The translations under genes were made by a program, and so were the position numbers. A model generated the notes under the pieces. It saw only the letters and a program-made list of their open reading frames with translations, did not search any database and was not told the DNA's origin. From Suillus spraguei (taxonomy: Eukaryota > Basidiomycota > Agaricomycetes > Boletales > Suillaceae): a stretch of 64,000 bases of DNA. The DNA is taken from NCBI GenBank assembly GCA_016800925.1, contig JABCPU010000008.1, forward strand, positions 1-64,000, read 5' to 3'. The first letter of the stretch is position 1. Each line of letters opens with the position of its first letter. Of this stretch, positions 11,050-22,095 are shown piece after piece.

Positions 11050-12912
11050 TTATTTCCTTCCCCTTGCCCTGGTTACTCGAAGTGTACTCTCTACCGGCTT
11101 TTGAGACTTACTCCGGGTGGTCCTTGCGGATGGTTCAATGACAGCTTTCTTGCCTTGTATACTCCTTGGTTCCGGCGATGCGTTCCTCTCTTCCACTTCC
11201 TCAGTGATCCCGGCCAGGAGGTCGCCCATCCGTGATGTCAAAAGTGCACCTGCCTTGGCCGGCCTGGCCGGGCGAGGCTCCGGCATTGAACATGGAACTT
11301 CTGTCTCCTTGGGTGCTGAAGATGGGTGTGCTATTTGTCTGGGTTTCTTCAGTGGGGATCGACCATCAGCCGAGTCATCATCAATGTCATCCTCCTTGTC
11401 ATGAGTTTCACTGTCGGTATCACTCTCGGCTTCGGTTGATGGATCCCGGGGCCTTCGGAGAGTTCCACTCTTCTGCATTCTCACTTGACGAGTCAGACGC
11501 GATGGCGACTTGCCGGATACCACGGATGGTACCATGTCCCCATCCTTGTTCTTCCATGCTTTGAACAGAAATGTTGAATCTTTTCCTGTTTCCTGCTGAG
11601 CATACCAGAAATTGAGCAAGGCCGTTGTGTCCCAGTTTTGCAACTTCGAAGGCTCCTTCAGGTCAATATCCGCCGGAAGATACTTTCTTGCCACAAAGTC
11701 ATCCTGACTTTGTACGAGGGCACTCCATGGCACGACAGCCTTGTCATTCCCGGAACATATTCCTGTGTCCACGCATTCAGCAACAGCTCAGATGTTGCCA
11801 CGAAAGACTCACTGTAGTGCGATGTAAGAAACGCCCTGACTATGGCTTTCTTCTCCTCAAGTTTTGTTTCCGTGATGTCTGGAAGCAACGGCATCCCATT
11901 TCCATCTTTGTCGAGTTCCAAAGCTGGTTTTCTGACTCTTTTGCGACCTCCCTTGACCTGTCGTCCTCCGTCCTGTGCCCCGGCACCTATCATTGTGATG
12001 ATCAACGAATTCATTCTTGCATCCGAAGTTCAAACACTCACCGAACTGTTCCTGGGCGTACTCCTGCCATACTGGCTCAATGTCCTCCCAGTCCTTAGTC
12101 TTCATGAAGCTGTCCCCATCTCCTAATGCCTCATTATCATCATGCCTGCACACATATATTGAGATCCAAGATCGGCGATGACGGACACAATTGACTTACA
12201 TCCCGAACAGAACCTCTCCCTGTTCATTCTTCCAAGCTGACAACACAAAAACTCTCATCCCGCATTGCCTCCACATCTCTTTCGAAAAGTGCTCCATATA
12301 TGCCGGTCCCTTCTTACGAGCAACTTCTGCTTGTATCTCCGGAGGAGGAAAGCTGTTTGACCATTCTTCCGCTGTTTCTTTTGCCTTCTCCAACTCGTCG
12401 TCGTCCAATTCAGCCATGACTCTCTTCACAGCCCCCTGATAATGTTTGAACATACCTGGGATCTCCCGGCTTTGCCCCGGACTCGTCCTCAATCCTCTTT
12501 AGCACCTCTTCGCGCTTCTGCTGGTAGACCACCATCCTAGGCGTCCATTTCCTCCCATACTTTATCATGTCCTTCCTTTCCTTCCTTTTCTTGTTGTTGA
12601 ACAACCAAGTGTTATACATCTGAGAGTTGATGGAAGAATAAGATGTTAAAATTGTAGTTTTTCAACACAACGAAGACGCATCACCTGCTTCCTCTTTTTC
12701 CATTGTCCTTGGTCGACTTTAGGAGCAAACAACCTGGCTGCCCTGGCAATTGCAGTGAAAACCCCTCGCTTCTCACCCCTTTTGGCCGCGGTCCACTCAG
12801 GAAGGTAGTTCTTCAACTCCGAAATTTCGTTTTCCGTGAGCTTCTGTGTCTGTGGTTGACGTGCCCTATTTCTGCCGGAAGTCAAGTGAGTGGAATGACC
12901 CGTCCTTGCCAT
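11050..12912 (-). CDS. Unknown conserved fungal protein of the KDZ element, one internal frame break
   Basis: Read leftwards from ATG 12,912. Exon 1 (12,685-12,912) contains ELKNYLPEWTAAKRGEKR. Exon 2 (from 12,619) contains a basic helix (NNKKRKERKDMIKYGRKW), then a segment with MAELDDDELEKAKETAEEW and a conserved-looking MEHFSKEMWRQCGMRVFVLS. Further exons carry WEDIEPVWQEYAQEQFG and a C-terminal region with TALLNFWYAQQETGKDSTF before a long disordered SR/acidic tail. The layout resembles a large family of uncharacterised Agaricomycete proteins I recognise by pattern but cannot name. Exon 2 needs one base removed in the GGG at 12,458-12,460 (plus strand) to stay in frame. Intron junctions elsewhere are canonical and in phase. 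Role in the element unknown. Confidence 0.62.
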
Positions 12913-13149
12913 GGTGAATCAAATTGCAGAATGGGCTGAGGATAAGCAAGGTGGAAGAATGAACGAATTGACAGAAGTTGATCTTTGACAAAAGCCTAAC
13001 AGTAGCTTAATTGAGCTATATTGGTCCCGAAGCCATAAATGGACATAAATTTGTAATGAGTCGGCAGGACTGTATGACACCACAATGTAATAAAAATTCA
13101 TTCCACCTGAGCAGATGCTTTGCTTGCAACATTAGCATTATAAAATAAG
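12913..13149. promoter_or_regulatory. Divergent intergenic region
   Basis: AT-rich 237 bp between the divergent starts of the 12,912 gene (-) and the transposase (+). Likely holds both promoters; no specific box could be assigned. Confidence 0.35.
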
Positions 13150-16100
13150 ATGAAGATAGGTAGATGCACCCCATTGCAAAAATCCCACAGGGTAGAAGCA
13201 AGGGGCAGCAAGGGTAGAAAGATTTGGGTCAAGGTCCCACTTGCAAGCACAAGACGACGAGCCTACAGGTCCATGCCTCACTCTCCCCCAGAATCACCAA
13301 CACTTCAGCCTGTTCAGGCACCACCTCCTTGGGATGACTTTCCTGACAATACTTACGAGCAAGACCAAGGCTCATTTGAGCCATTGCAACTCCCAAAAAC
13401 CATGGCAAGTTCATGTTAAATGTTGGAGTGTCATTCAAACTATAGCTAAATATAAAAAATGCAGAGTCAAAATGACTACCTCAGGCAATGGCTGCCAAGG
13501 CAGGAATCATATCTGCATCACCTCTGGATCGAGAAGCTCCACCAGAAGACAGGAGATGCATCATCTGCCACCAGGATGGGGTCTACAAATGTCAAGATTG
13601 TCTTGGCGAGCCTCTCTATTGCACGGGCTGTTGCAGGAGTCAACATCGTTGCAATCCTTTCCACTGGATCAGTCAATGGAATGGTCAATTCTTCGAGCGG
13701 AGTTGTCTCGCTCATGTCGGACTCACCATACACCTCGGGCATGATGGCAAGCAATGTCCGGTGCTCACAGATAGGTGGGATTTGTTCGAAGGAGATGAAC
13801 CTGAAGACCAGCTTGAGCCCGAAGATCTTCCGTCTGTGTCGGGACCTGAGTTCCAGCCGAAGGAAAACACCATGGTCATCGTTGACAAGTCCGGAGTTCA
13901 CCGCCTCGAGGTTCGCTGCTGCGATTGTCCAAATGCCATGAGTCCGGACATTCAAATGTTTCGGCATGGATTTTTCCCTGCATCGTTTAACAGGCCGAAG
14001 ACCGTGTTTACCTTCGGAGTGCTGGATGATTTTCTATTGGACAACCTTGAATGCGGCACCTCCGCAATGAACTATTACAGTAAGCTCCGGCGAATGACCT
14101 CGAGCATGTTTCCACACCTTGTTCCGGTAATGCTATTTGTGCTTCATCTAAAGGACATGATGTTGACACAGGCCGTGGCAAGGATCGATACAGAGAGCTC
14201 ATGAGAGTCGCTCGACAGTGGAGGCAGTTGAAGACCATGAAATGGCATGGCTATGGCCATCGTTCTGACATCCCGAACGCAGGAGATCTTGCATTATTTT
14301 GCCCGGCATGTCCTCAGCCTGGGATTAATGTATCTTTGTCAGGGGATGAATCACTTGATGAGTGAGTCATGTTCAATACCGAAGTGAACTCGGCGATGAT
14401 AAGAACTCCAAGCTGGAAATACACCCGGTCATTTGTGATGGACGGAAATTTCAAAGCTGAACACCTGCATCCCATTAATCCCCTCGATGAAGTTTGGCTT
14501 TCAGATGGGCTTGGATTCATGGTCGGAAAGGACAGGTATAACATGCATCTTGCGGAGGCTGCTGACACGGTGGAAAAATCGAGCTGCAACAATCACCGGG
14601 CGGTCAATCAAGCAAATGCGGCGCGGCACAAGCTCGAGTCCACAGGAATCGGGGGAGTTGCCTGCGCCCGGCATGGGTGCTTTGTCCCTCACTCGATGGT
14701 TGATTTTCAGAAAGGGGAAAGGCAAGCCAAACATGCCAATCGACATTCACTAGTTGACCATGCATCATTTGCAGACAAATGAACATGGACTACGCCATTT
14801 GTGAGGCTGCCCAGCACAACATGGAAGGCATTACCAGGGCTGTCACCTTCTATGACATTAATTGTCAATACAACAAGCACTTTCGTGTTCGGGTGGATCG
14901 AAGCCGATACCTTGACATGGTACCGGAACTGACCATCATTCCTGGAATCGGGTTGTGGCATGTGCATGGACATCAGGACAGTTGCTATGTCCGATATGCT
15001 TCGAATTTTATTGAAGGCATTGGCCGGATTGATGGAGAGATCATGGAGACCCTATGGGCGCGTCTCAACCTGATTTCCCCTGCCGCTCGGGGAATGTCAT
15101 CCCCGCACCGAAAGGAATGTCTTGATTATCAGATGAACGATTCCAATTTCTGCAAGATGATCCGCATGAAAAGGACTCTTTGCCGGAAATACAAGCTGGC
15201 GAAGAATGGCATCGCCGAAAGTGGCAAGGCTTTCGACAGACTTGATGAAGCTGCACCCGGCAATTTAAAGACACAATGGTTAGCCAGCGAGATGGTCGCT
15301 CAGTCCAAGAGAATCAGGGATCCTGCGGCGATGGATTTATATGAAATCAATATCAAGAAGGGTAAGTTAACATTCTTTGTCTCCGTGGAGCTCCGCATTC
15401 ATTTTTCACTTAGCACCAAGCAAAAAGGAGATCGAGCTTAGACTACTAGAAGCGGGTAATGCCCGTCATGCAGCACCCTCTCGCAGATCTGTGGCAACAT
15501 GGATATCCATTGGGTTGGCAATTGAAGAGGCTCAAATTGCATTGCTCATCGAGGTCCGCAGAATTGGAAGACGATCGACGGAGACACAGAGATTAGATAT
15601 CGCCCGGCAACGCGATCGTATTCAAGGCCAGATAGATGAATTCACTCGGTCTGCTCTTACGCATCTGGGAGAGGGATTTGATGCAGATGACGATCCTGAC
15701 GACTTGAACATAGATATTCTTGACGATATCGATGATGACCCGGCGGATTTCACCGAGACATCTGATGCATGGACAAACTCCCCTGAGCTCACCATAATTC
15801 CATTGCCATCAAACCTCGGGGTTGAACATTGCAGACGCTGTATGGCAGAGGATCTGATTCCGTTGGAGATGTCCCTTCGTGAAGGGCAGGCCAATGATGC
15901 CCTGCACAATCTCCGCATTCACTTGTGCAACAAGGCTATCCTGTTCCGAACAACAGTTAGGCAAGCCAAATCTCAAGCCCTAAAAACTCGAGCGTGGTCC
16001 CAGGTGACATCAGTGCAGCAGGCAGTATCCCTACATGCCAGTATATATACAAAAACCAGGAAGCAAATGATACAACTTGAGCCGGGGCCAGACCAGCTTC

Positions 16101-16581
16101 AGAAATACAAACCCCTGCTTCGCGAGCAGCTCAAAATCAGCACTGCCATCGGCGATCCAAACGCCCGAGGTCAGCGAAATGAGTCCCTCGCTTGGTTCTG
16201 GTCAGTGGAAGTCGACATGGAGGGTCCAGAAAATTCCTGGAATGAGGAATGTGAGTTCGGGCATGCTTGATATATTCCGTGGTGAGCTGACAGGACCCAT
16301 CCCAAGTTTACCGAGTTCATTGGCTTCGGGCAAAGGCACTACGGGATCGATGGATGGAAGAAATATCATTGGTGCAATCAGAGATGGATTGGACGTGCAA
16401 CTTTTTCTTGTGGAAGGCAACCACATGGGGTGCCCGGATGCAGGAATCATTGTTGAAACAACTTCCGGGTCATGCATGCTATGCCGGAAGGCAGTCTCAA
16501 ATGTATTCCTTACTAGCTCAGGATGCACAGGCAGCATTTCAAGACCTGCAGCCCTCGTTGATCGATGGTGCACATGAATGA
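13150..16581 (+). CDS. KDZ transposase with CxC2 cysteine cluster (two single-base lesions)
   Basis: Transposase of the Kyakuja-Dileera-Zisupton superfamily. Exons: 13,150-13,404, 13,465-14,126, 14,183-14,361, 14,404-14,721, 14,775-15,361, 15,414-about 16,249 and 16,294-16,581, about 1,041 aa in total. An N-terminal VKVPLASTRRRAYRSMP segment precedes the CxC2 cluster (CIICHQDGVYKCQDC, residues about 118-150). The catalytic domain shows VMDGNF (D about 378), YDINCQY (D about 498), GLWHVHGHQ, and DGEIMETLW (E about 559-562), matching an RNase H-fold D-D-E set. A helical C-terminal part contains YRVHWLRAKALRDRW. Introns 1 and 4 use GC donors (GCAAGT, GCAAGC). Frame requires one added base near 13,522 and one removed at the donor near 16,250, so the copy is either slightly broken or mis-sequenced. 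Confidence 0.95.
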
Positions 16582-16752
16582 ATTTGTTTTGCTGATGAAA
16601 CGCATATTTGACACCCAAACATTGAGTCCCGGGAATTGTCCGGGTCAGCCCATGTCGGAGTTTGAATTTCTAATCCATCCATCAGTGACTCATATCATCA
16701 GCTCTTTACCATCTGTCAGTGTCATTCCCAGCGTCACACTCTTGCATTAGCC

Positions 16753-17555
16753 ATGCCTGAAACTCCTGCATCCACATCTGGCACTCCAAATACTGGACAT
16801 CACTGGCAACCCATGAAGCTGAACCTTCAAGATATTTCTTGTACTTTGAATATGGCTGCATCGCGCATCCGCGCATGTATCTCTCAATATCAGATGGAGG
16901 CTGCTAACAACCCTCCCTCTTCTGCCCGGATCATGTACTTTAAAGCCGGGGTGCAATGGGAAATCAATGTAAGTGACTGATGACCGGATGACCGGCTGAC
17001 TTTTTTGGGCAATGCTGAGATTTCCAACAGACATTTGTTACGCCACTCCTGCAGTACTCAGCTGCAAGGAACATCGTTTCTGTTGTTCCAAGCCCCGTCG
17101 CTCATGTCCTGACATTGTATCCCATGCTCACCTGGAACACTGTTCCAGACCACATCTTTTCATCCCACCTATGTCAGTTTGATGATGTCGCAGCTCCGGG
17201 ACATCCATCCCGGATTATTCCCAGCTATGATACTCCATGGTGGATGGGACACACCGAAATTCCGAATGAACCATGGCAATGGGGTCAGATCATGAGGTCC
17301 TGTGTCGTTCACTACCAGCATTGGATGGTAAATGGAGTTGAGGATGATGGCTTGGTTCTTCCTGAGGAGGTAAATGACTCATCAGGCCCATCAGTGATGG
17401 GACTTAAGATGATTCGAGCACGCCTGGTAGCATTGATGGAGGAGCAAGATGAGGGTATCCATGAGAAGATGGCAGAGGTGAAGATGTACACTGACATGCT
17501 ACAGAGATTGAAGAGAGGCAGGGGAGTGGAGTCCTCTTCACTGTGTTTAGATTAG
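16753..17555 (+). CDS. Unknown two-exon protein of the KDZ element (246 aa)
   Basis: Starts at ATG 16,753, 170 bp after the transposase on the same strand. Exon 1 is 16,753-16,968, exon 2 is 17,031-17,555, joined in phase by a GT-AG intron. The predicted protein has a mixed N-terminal half, an aromatic centre (YDTPWWMGHTEIPNEPWQW) and a C-terminal helix, probably coiled coil (MIRARLVALMEEQDEG... to LKRGRG). No signal peptide or membrane segment. Not recognised. Position between the transposase and the satellite block suggests a transposition accessory role, without direct support. Confidence 0.6.
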
Positions 17556-17599
17556 AATGGTCTTCATTTCATACATGATGTAAAATATTTTATTCCGTC

Positions 17600-19440
17600 C
17601 AAATGATTGTCTTGACTCCCGAATATTTTGTTCCGGATTTTGAGGACTGGATGTCAAGATCCGGATGTAGAGTCCTAAATCCCAAATGCTGAGTGGCGAA
17701 TGCCTGAGTGCAATGGTACTTAGAGTTTGGGACTTAATTCATGGGACTCGACTTCCGAATGGCAAGATTGCCTCACATATTTCTGAGTGGCGAGTCATGA
17801 ATCTTAGGTACCGAACCCCGAACCCCACAATTGTGGACTACCGGATTTCATGGTTTGGGGTTCAGCAATCAAGGTTCGAGACGAAATAGATATCTGTGCG
17901 ACAGTGCGGGGTTCGGCAGTCAACATATGTGGATCAATAACTTTCACATTATTCTGAGTGCCGAGTCCCGAGTTCCGGGTGCCGGGCCTCGGCAGTCGGC
18001 GTTCGGCACTTCACATGTGTGCATCCATATCATTCACAATGTTGTGAGTCCCGAGTCCCGAGTCCCGGCTGCCGGAGTTCGGGGTTCGGCACCCAACATG
18101 TGTGGATTATTCTGAGTGCCGAGTGCCGAGTTCCGGTCCCGGGGCTCGGCAGTCGGCGTTCGGGACTTAACATGTGTGCATCAATATCATTCACAATGTT
18201 GTGTGTCCCGAGTCCCGAGTTCCGGCTGCCGGGGTTCGGGGTTAGGCACTTTACATATGGGAATCAGTATCTTTCACAATGTTGTGAGTCCCGAGTTCCG
18301 GCTGCCGGAGTTCGGGGTTCGGCACTCAACATGTGTGGATATTGTGAGTGCCGAGTGCCGAGTTCCGGGTGCCGGGGCTCGGCAGTCGGCGTTCGGCACT
18401 TAACATGTGTGCATCAATATCATTCACAATGTTGTGAGTCCCGAGTTCCGGCTGCCGGAGTTCGGGGTTCGGCACTCAACATGTGTGGATTATTCTGAGT
18501 GCCGAGTGCCGAGTTCCGGGTGCCGGGCCTCGGCAGTCGGCGTTCGGGACTTAACATGTGTGCATCAATATCATTCACAATGTTGTGTGTCCCGAGTCCC
18601 GAGTTCCGGCTGCCGGGGTTCGGGGTTAGGCACTTTACATATGGGAATCAGTATCTTTCACAATGTTGTGAGTCCCGAGTTCCGGCTGCCGGAGTTCGGG
18701 GTTCGGCACTCAACATGTGTGGATTATTGTGAGTGCCGAGTGCCGAGTTCCGGGTGCCGGGGCTCGGCAGTCGGCGTTCGGCACTTAACATGTGTGCATC
18801 AATATCATTCACAATGTTGTGTGTCCCGAGTCCCGAGTTCCGGCTGCCGGGGTTCCGGGTTCGCCACTTGATATGTGGGAATCAGTATCTTTCACTGGGT
18901 TCGGCATTCGGCGTTCGGCACTTTACATGTAGGAATCAATATCTTTCTCGTTCTTCTGAGTCCCAAGTCCGACCGCTGGCTGCCGGGGTTCGGAGTTCGG
19001 CCCTCAACATGTGTGGATCAATGACTTGCACATTATTCTGAGTCCCGAGTCCGAGTGCCGGCTGCCGGGATTTGGAGTTCGTCATTTATGATATGTGAAT
19101 TCACATCTTTCACATTGTTCTGAGTCCCGAGTCCCGAGCTCCGGCTGCCTGAGTTTGGGATTTGGCACTCACTATATGTGAATTCATATTTTTCACATTG
19201 GTGTCAGTCCTGAGTCCCGAGTGCCGGCTGCCGGTGTTCGGTGTTCGGCAGTCACAATGTGTGGATCAAAGTCTGTTGCCCACTGTGCTGCCTCACACTT
19301 TCCTGAGTCCCGAGTGTGAAGCCTGAATTCGGACTATCGATCATTGAGTCCCTAATTTCGAGGATCGAGTCCCGAGTCCCGAGATACACAGAGTTAGGGA
19401 CTCAATTCATGGAACTCGACTTCCGACTTGAGTTCCAGAA
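17600..19440. repeat. Second CpG-rich satellite block with higher-order structure
   Basis: Units of GAGTGCCGAGTTCCGGGTGCCGG-like sequence alternate with CATGTGTGCATCAATATCATTCAC spacers. Copies starting at about 18,497 and 18,731 are 234 bp apart (three times 78); other copies are spaced by roughly 150 and 232 bp. Related to the 5,340-6,990 and 23,270-24,060 arrays. Long ORFs across it are repeat translations. Confidence 0.88.
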
Positions 19441-19520
19441 CTGTTGATGCTCTAATTGGTACATGGTATTCGTGTGTTGCTACTAACATGGGTCACAACT
19501 CTGTCAACTTCTTTGATCTT

Positions 19521-20827
19521 TCACACCGTGCTTAGTATGCGGCCTTCGACCATAGCCCATCCACATGAGGGAACCCCGGCATAAATGTGCACAGAATCCC
19601 TCATATACCATGCCCAAGCAATCCGATCCCCTTCCCCTCCATCAACACCATGTCTCACAATTCTTCCCGAAAATGCAATCATACAGCCGGAATCATACCT
19701 GAATTCCAGCTGAAGGCTTGGCATACTCATCCGAGCATTAGAATAGTTCCCCACGGTGGTGAGAATATCGAAGCATTCAGGAATCGATAAATGGTCTCGA
19801 TGATTGGGGGTTTCCCGATTGGAAATGATGGAGAGGCTGTTAAACACGGATGCCCAGTACTGCAGGGTCTCTGGCATCTGTGGCAGTTCCTTGCTCACTG
19901 CCTTATCTCCGAGGTGTGACAAGGCTCGTAACCCTGCAAAATACTGCTGAGGATGCATGACCCTGAGTGCCGCCGATGCGATGGCTGCCGGCCTTGCAAT
20001 AGCTTTCAGGATATTCTCGGAGGAGGGTCCCTTCAATGATGCGGATACCTCCGGATCTGACAGATTCTATGGGATTGGTGAGTTTGACTCCAGAAATCAC
20101 CATCTCATCACATCCTACCTCGTGGCCCTGTTGAAACCATGCCGGAGATAAATTGATGCATCCGGGAGTTGACCCAACATTTTCCGAGCCCTGTTTGAAC
20201 CATTCTTGATTATATCGCCAATTGCCATCAGCCTTTACACTTTTTTCGAGGCTTGGACCCAGCAAATCGGTGGCCGCCCTGATTTCCTTCTGTAGGTACC
20301 ATTTGATATTCAATATCCATTGAGTAACAATCTACACATTACGCACCTGGGTGGTCTCGGTCAGGGCGTCCGGAAGGTACCATGCGATGATGGTACCGGA
20401 AACATCGATAATTGTGGCAGGTTTGTCCACCACCTTTGTGCCCTCATGGCCAGGAGGACACCTCTCAAGCAACTTCTCCTCTTTCTCCTCATTATGCCCA
20501 GTGTTCTTTGGGGATATCAATTTGCTATATCTTGCAATATCAATCTGTATCTTAACTATCATGAAGGAATTTGAATGATCAAACACATTTTCAACATCTG
20601 CAGGAAGACCCACTGGGATTTTTATATGCCTTTATGAGTACATCAGCCAAGCGATCGCACGCCATCACCAGATCAGTGTCCAGGTTCGGAGAAGGTATAA
20701 CCGGTTCTCCTCCAGTCTTCTCTGCATTGAATTTTTGTTCGGTATATGCCCCTGCTTCATGAGTGATGGCCAGGGCCCAAGTGTGCCAGATTTTTATGTC
20801 ACAAGTGGACATGGAAGAAGTGTTCAT
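19521..20827 (-). CDS. TET/JBP-family 2-oxoglutarate/Fe(II) DNA dioxygenase
   Basis: Likely oxidises 5-methylcytosine in DNA to 5-hydroxymethyl- and further oxidised forms, using Fe(II) and 2-oxoglutarate, as shown for a TET homologue of Coprinopsis cinerea. Three exons read leftwards: 20,347-20,827, 20,119-20,286 and 19,521-20,066, about 397 aa, all junctions in phase 0. Signature segments: GTIIAWYLPDALT (exon 1), INLSPAWFQQGHE (exon 2), and in exon 3 SVFNSLSIISNRETPNHRD with the HxD iron ligands (HRD), FRYDSGCMIAFSGRIVRHGV with the distal iron-binding His, and GDRIAWAWYMRD with a candidate 2-oxoglutarate-binding Arg. Exon 1 has one surplus base in the CCC at 20,609-20,611 (plus strand); removing it makes the exon exactly 160 codons. 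It sits 100 bp from the CpG satellite inside the KDZ element. Whether the copy is active is unknown. Confidence 0.92.
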
Positions 20828-20829
20828 GT

Positions 20830-21540
20830 TGCAAGTTGATATTGGGAAATCAGACGCTGAATGCTGGATGTCCAGACTTTGGTGTTAAAGGGGGTGGAGA
20901 TAGCGAGGATCAGATAAGGGAACCTTGGATGATGTTGGCTTTCAAAGCTGTATTATCATCCATTGCTCAATGAAATACCAGATGATTGGAAGTGTGCTGG
21001 ATATCTGATATTCATTTGTCCAGACCCGGGTTCGGAACTCCGGAACTTGGTATGCTTCACTCAAATTTCGGGGGTCGGAACTGGGTGTCTCGTATTGACT
21101 GAATTATGTGTCGAGACCCGGGTCTCGGAACTCGGAACTTGGTATGCTTCATCTGATTTTCGGGGGTCAGAACTGGGTGTCTTGTAGGGCAACACAAGCC
21201 TCGCACCCCGCTTTCCACATTCTACAAGATAACCTAAGCGCCATAAAGGCCATTTCAAGACATCACTTGCTGCTCCTGGAACTTGGTATGCTTCACTCAA
21301 ATTTCGGGGGTCGGAACTGGGTGTCTCTTATTGACTGAATTATGTGTCGAGACCCGGGTCTCGGAACTCGGAACTTGGTATGCTTCATCTGATTTTCGGG
21401 GGTCGGAGCTGGGTGTCTTGTAGGGCAACACAAGCCTCGCACCCCAGTTTCCACATTCTACAAGACAACCTAAGCGTCACAAAAGGCCATGTCAAGACAG
21501 CACCTGCTGCTCCGGGAACTCAGTAACTGTGATTTATTAC
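20830..21540. repeat. Two tandem copies of a 236-bp unit
   Basis: The segment with GAGACCCGGGTCTCGGAACT occurs at about 21,112 and 21,348, 236 bp apart, with the surrounding GGGCAACACAAGCCTCGCACC also repeated. 20,830-20,990 is unique-looking upstream sequence of the TET gene. No gene seen. Confidence 0.8.
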
Positions 21541-21589
21541 CTCCTCTGATTCAGATGATATGCAACTCCCTCAGGTCCGTCATGTCTAC

Positions 21590-22095
21590 CATTATCATAC
21601 ACATGGGCCCACCCGTCTATATTTTATACCACCCTCGGCCCACCCGTCTATATTTTATACCACCCTCGGCCCACCCGTCTAATATAATATACTGTACAAC
21701 ACCCTCGGCCCACCCGTCAAATAAATATTTATATAACACTCTCGGCTCACCCGTCTAATACCCGTCTAATTTAATATGTGTCTGGGCCCACCCGTGTATG
21801 TGATAACAAGTACCCTTCACATACCTGTCTATTTGATACACATCTACCTTGATACACCCATCTACATGATATCCAACTACCTCGGCCCATCCGTCTACCG
21901 GATATTCATGTACATCGGCCCACTCATCTACTCTACATATTCCTTGCATGGGCCCACCCGCTGTCATCGGGAATAATATTCCTCCCGGCCCATCCGTCAT
22001 CAACGAGGATATTTCTACCATGGGCCCATGGTCCGCTGGCCCGTATCATACGGGATATTATGCACGTCCGTTCACTCGTATAATACGGAGATAGT
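21590..22095 (-). repeat. Diverged right terminal repeat of a related element
   Basis: An array of CGGCCCACCCGTCTATATTT units, then a tail (GTCCGCTGGCCCGTATCATA, CGGGATATTATG, AATACGGAGATAGTTCACTG) that parallels the last 110 bp of the right inverted repeat ending at 25,258 but with many substitutions. It looks like the end of an older or sister element. Confidence 0.7.

Noticed and set aside
14116..14186. Frameshift in the KDZ gene at the second intron
   Set aside because: Using the acceptor GGCAAG/GAT at 14,183 keeps phase and gives V-P-D-R-Y-R-E, so no lesion is needed there.
18019..18871. Overlapping ORFs of 150-160 codons in three frames
   Set aside because: All three frames are open over the same satellite block, which is a sign of repeat periodicity, not of genes.
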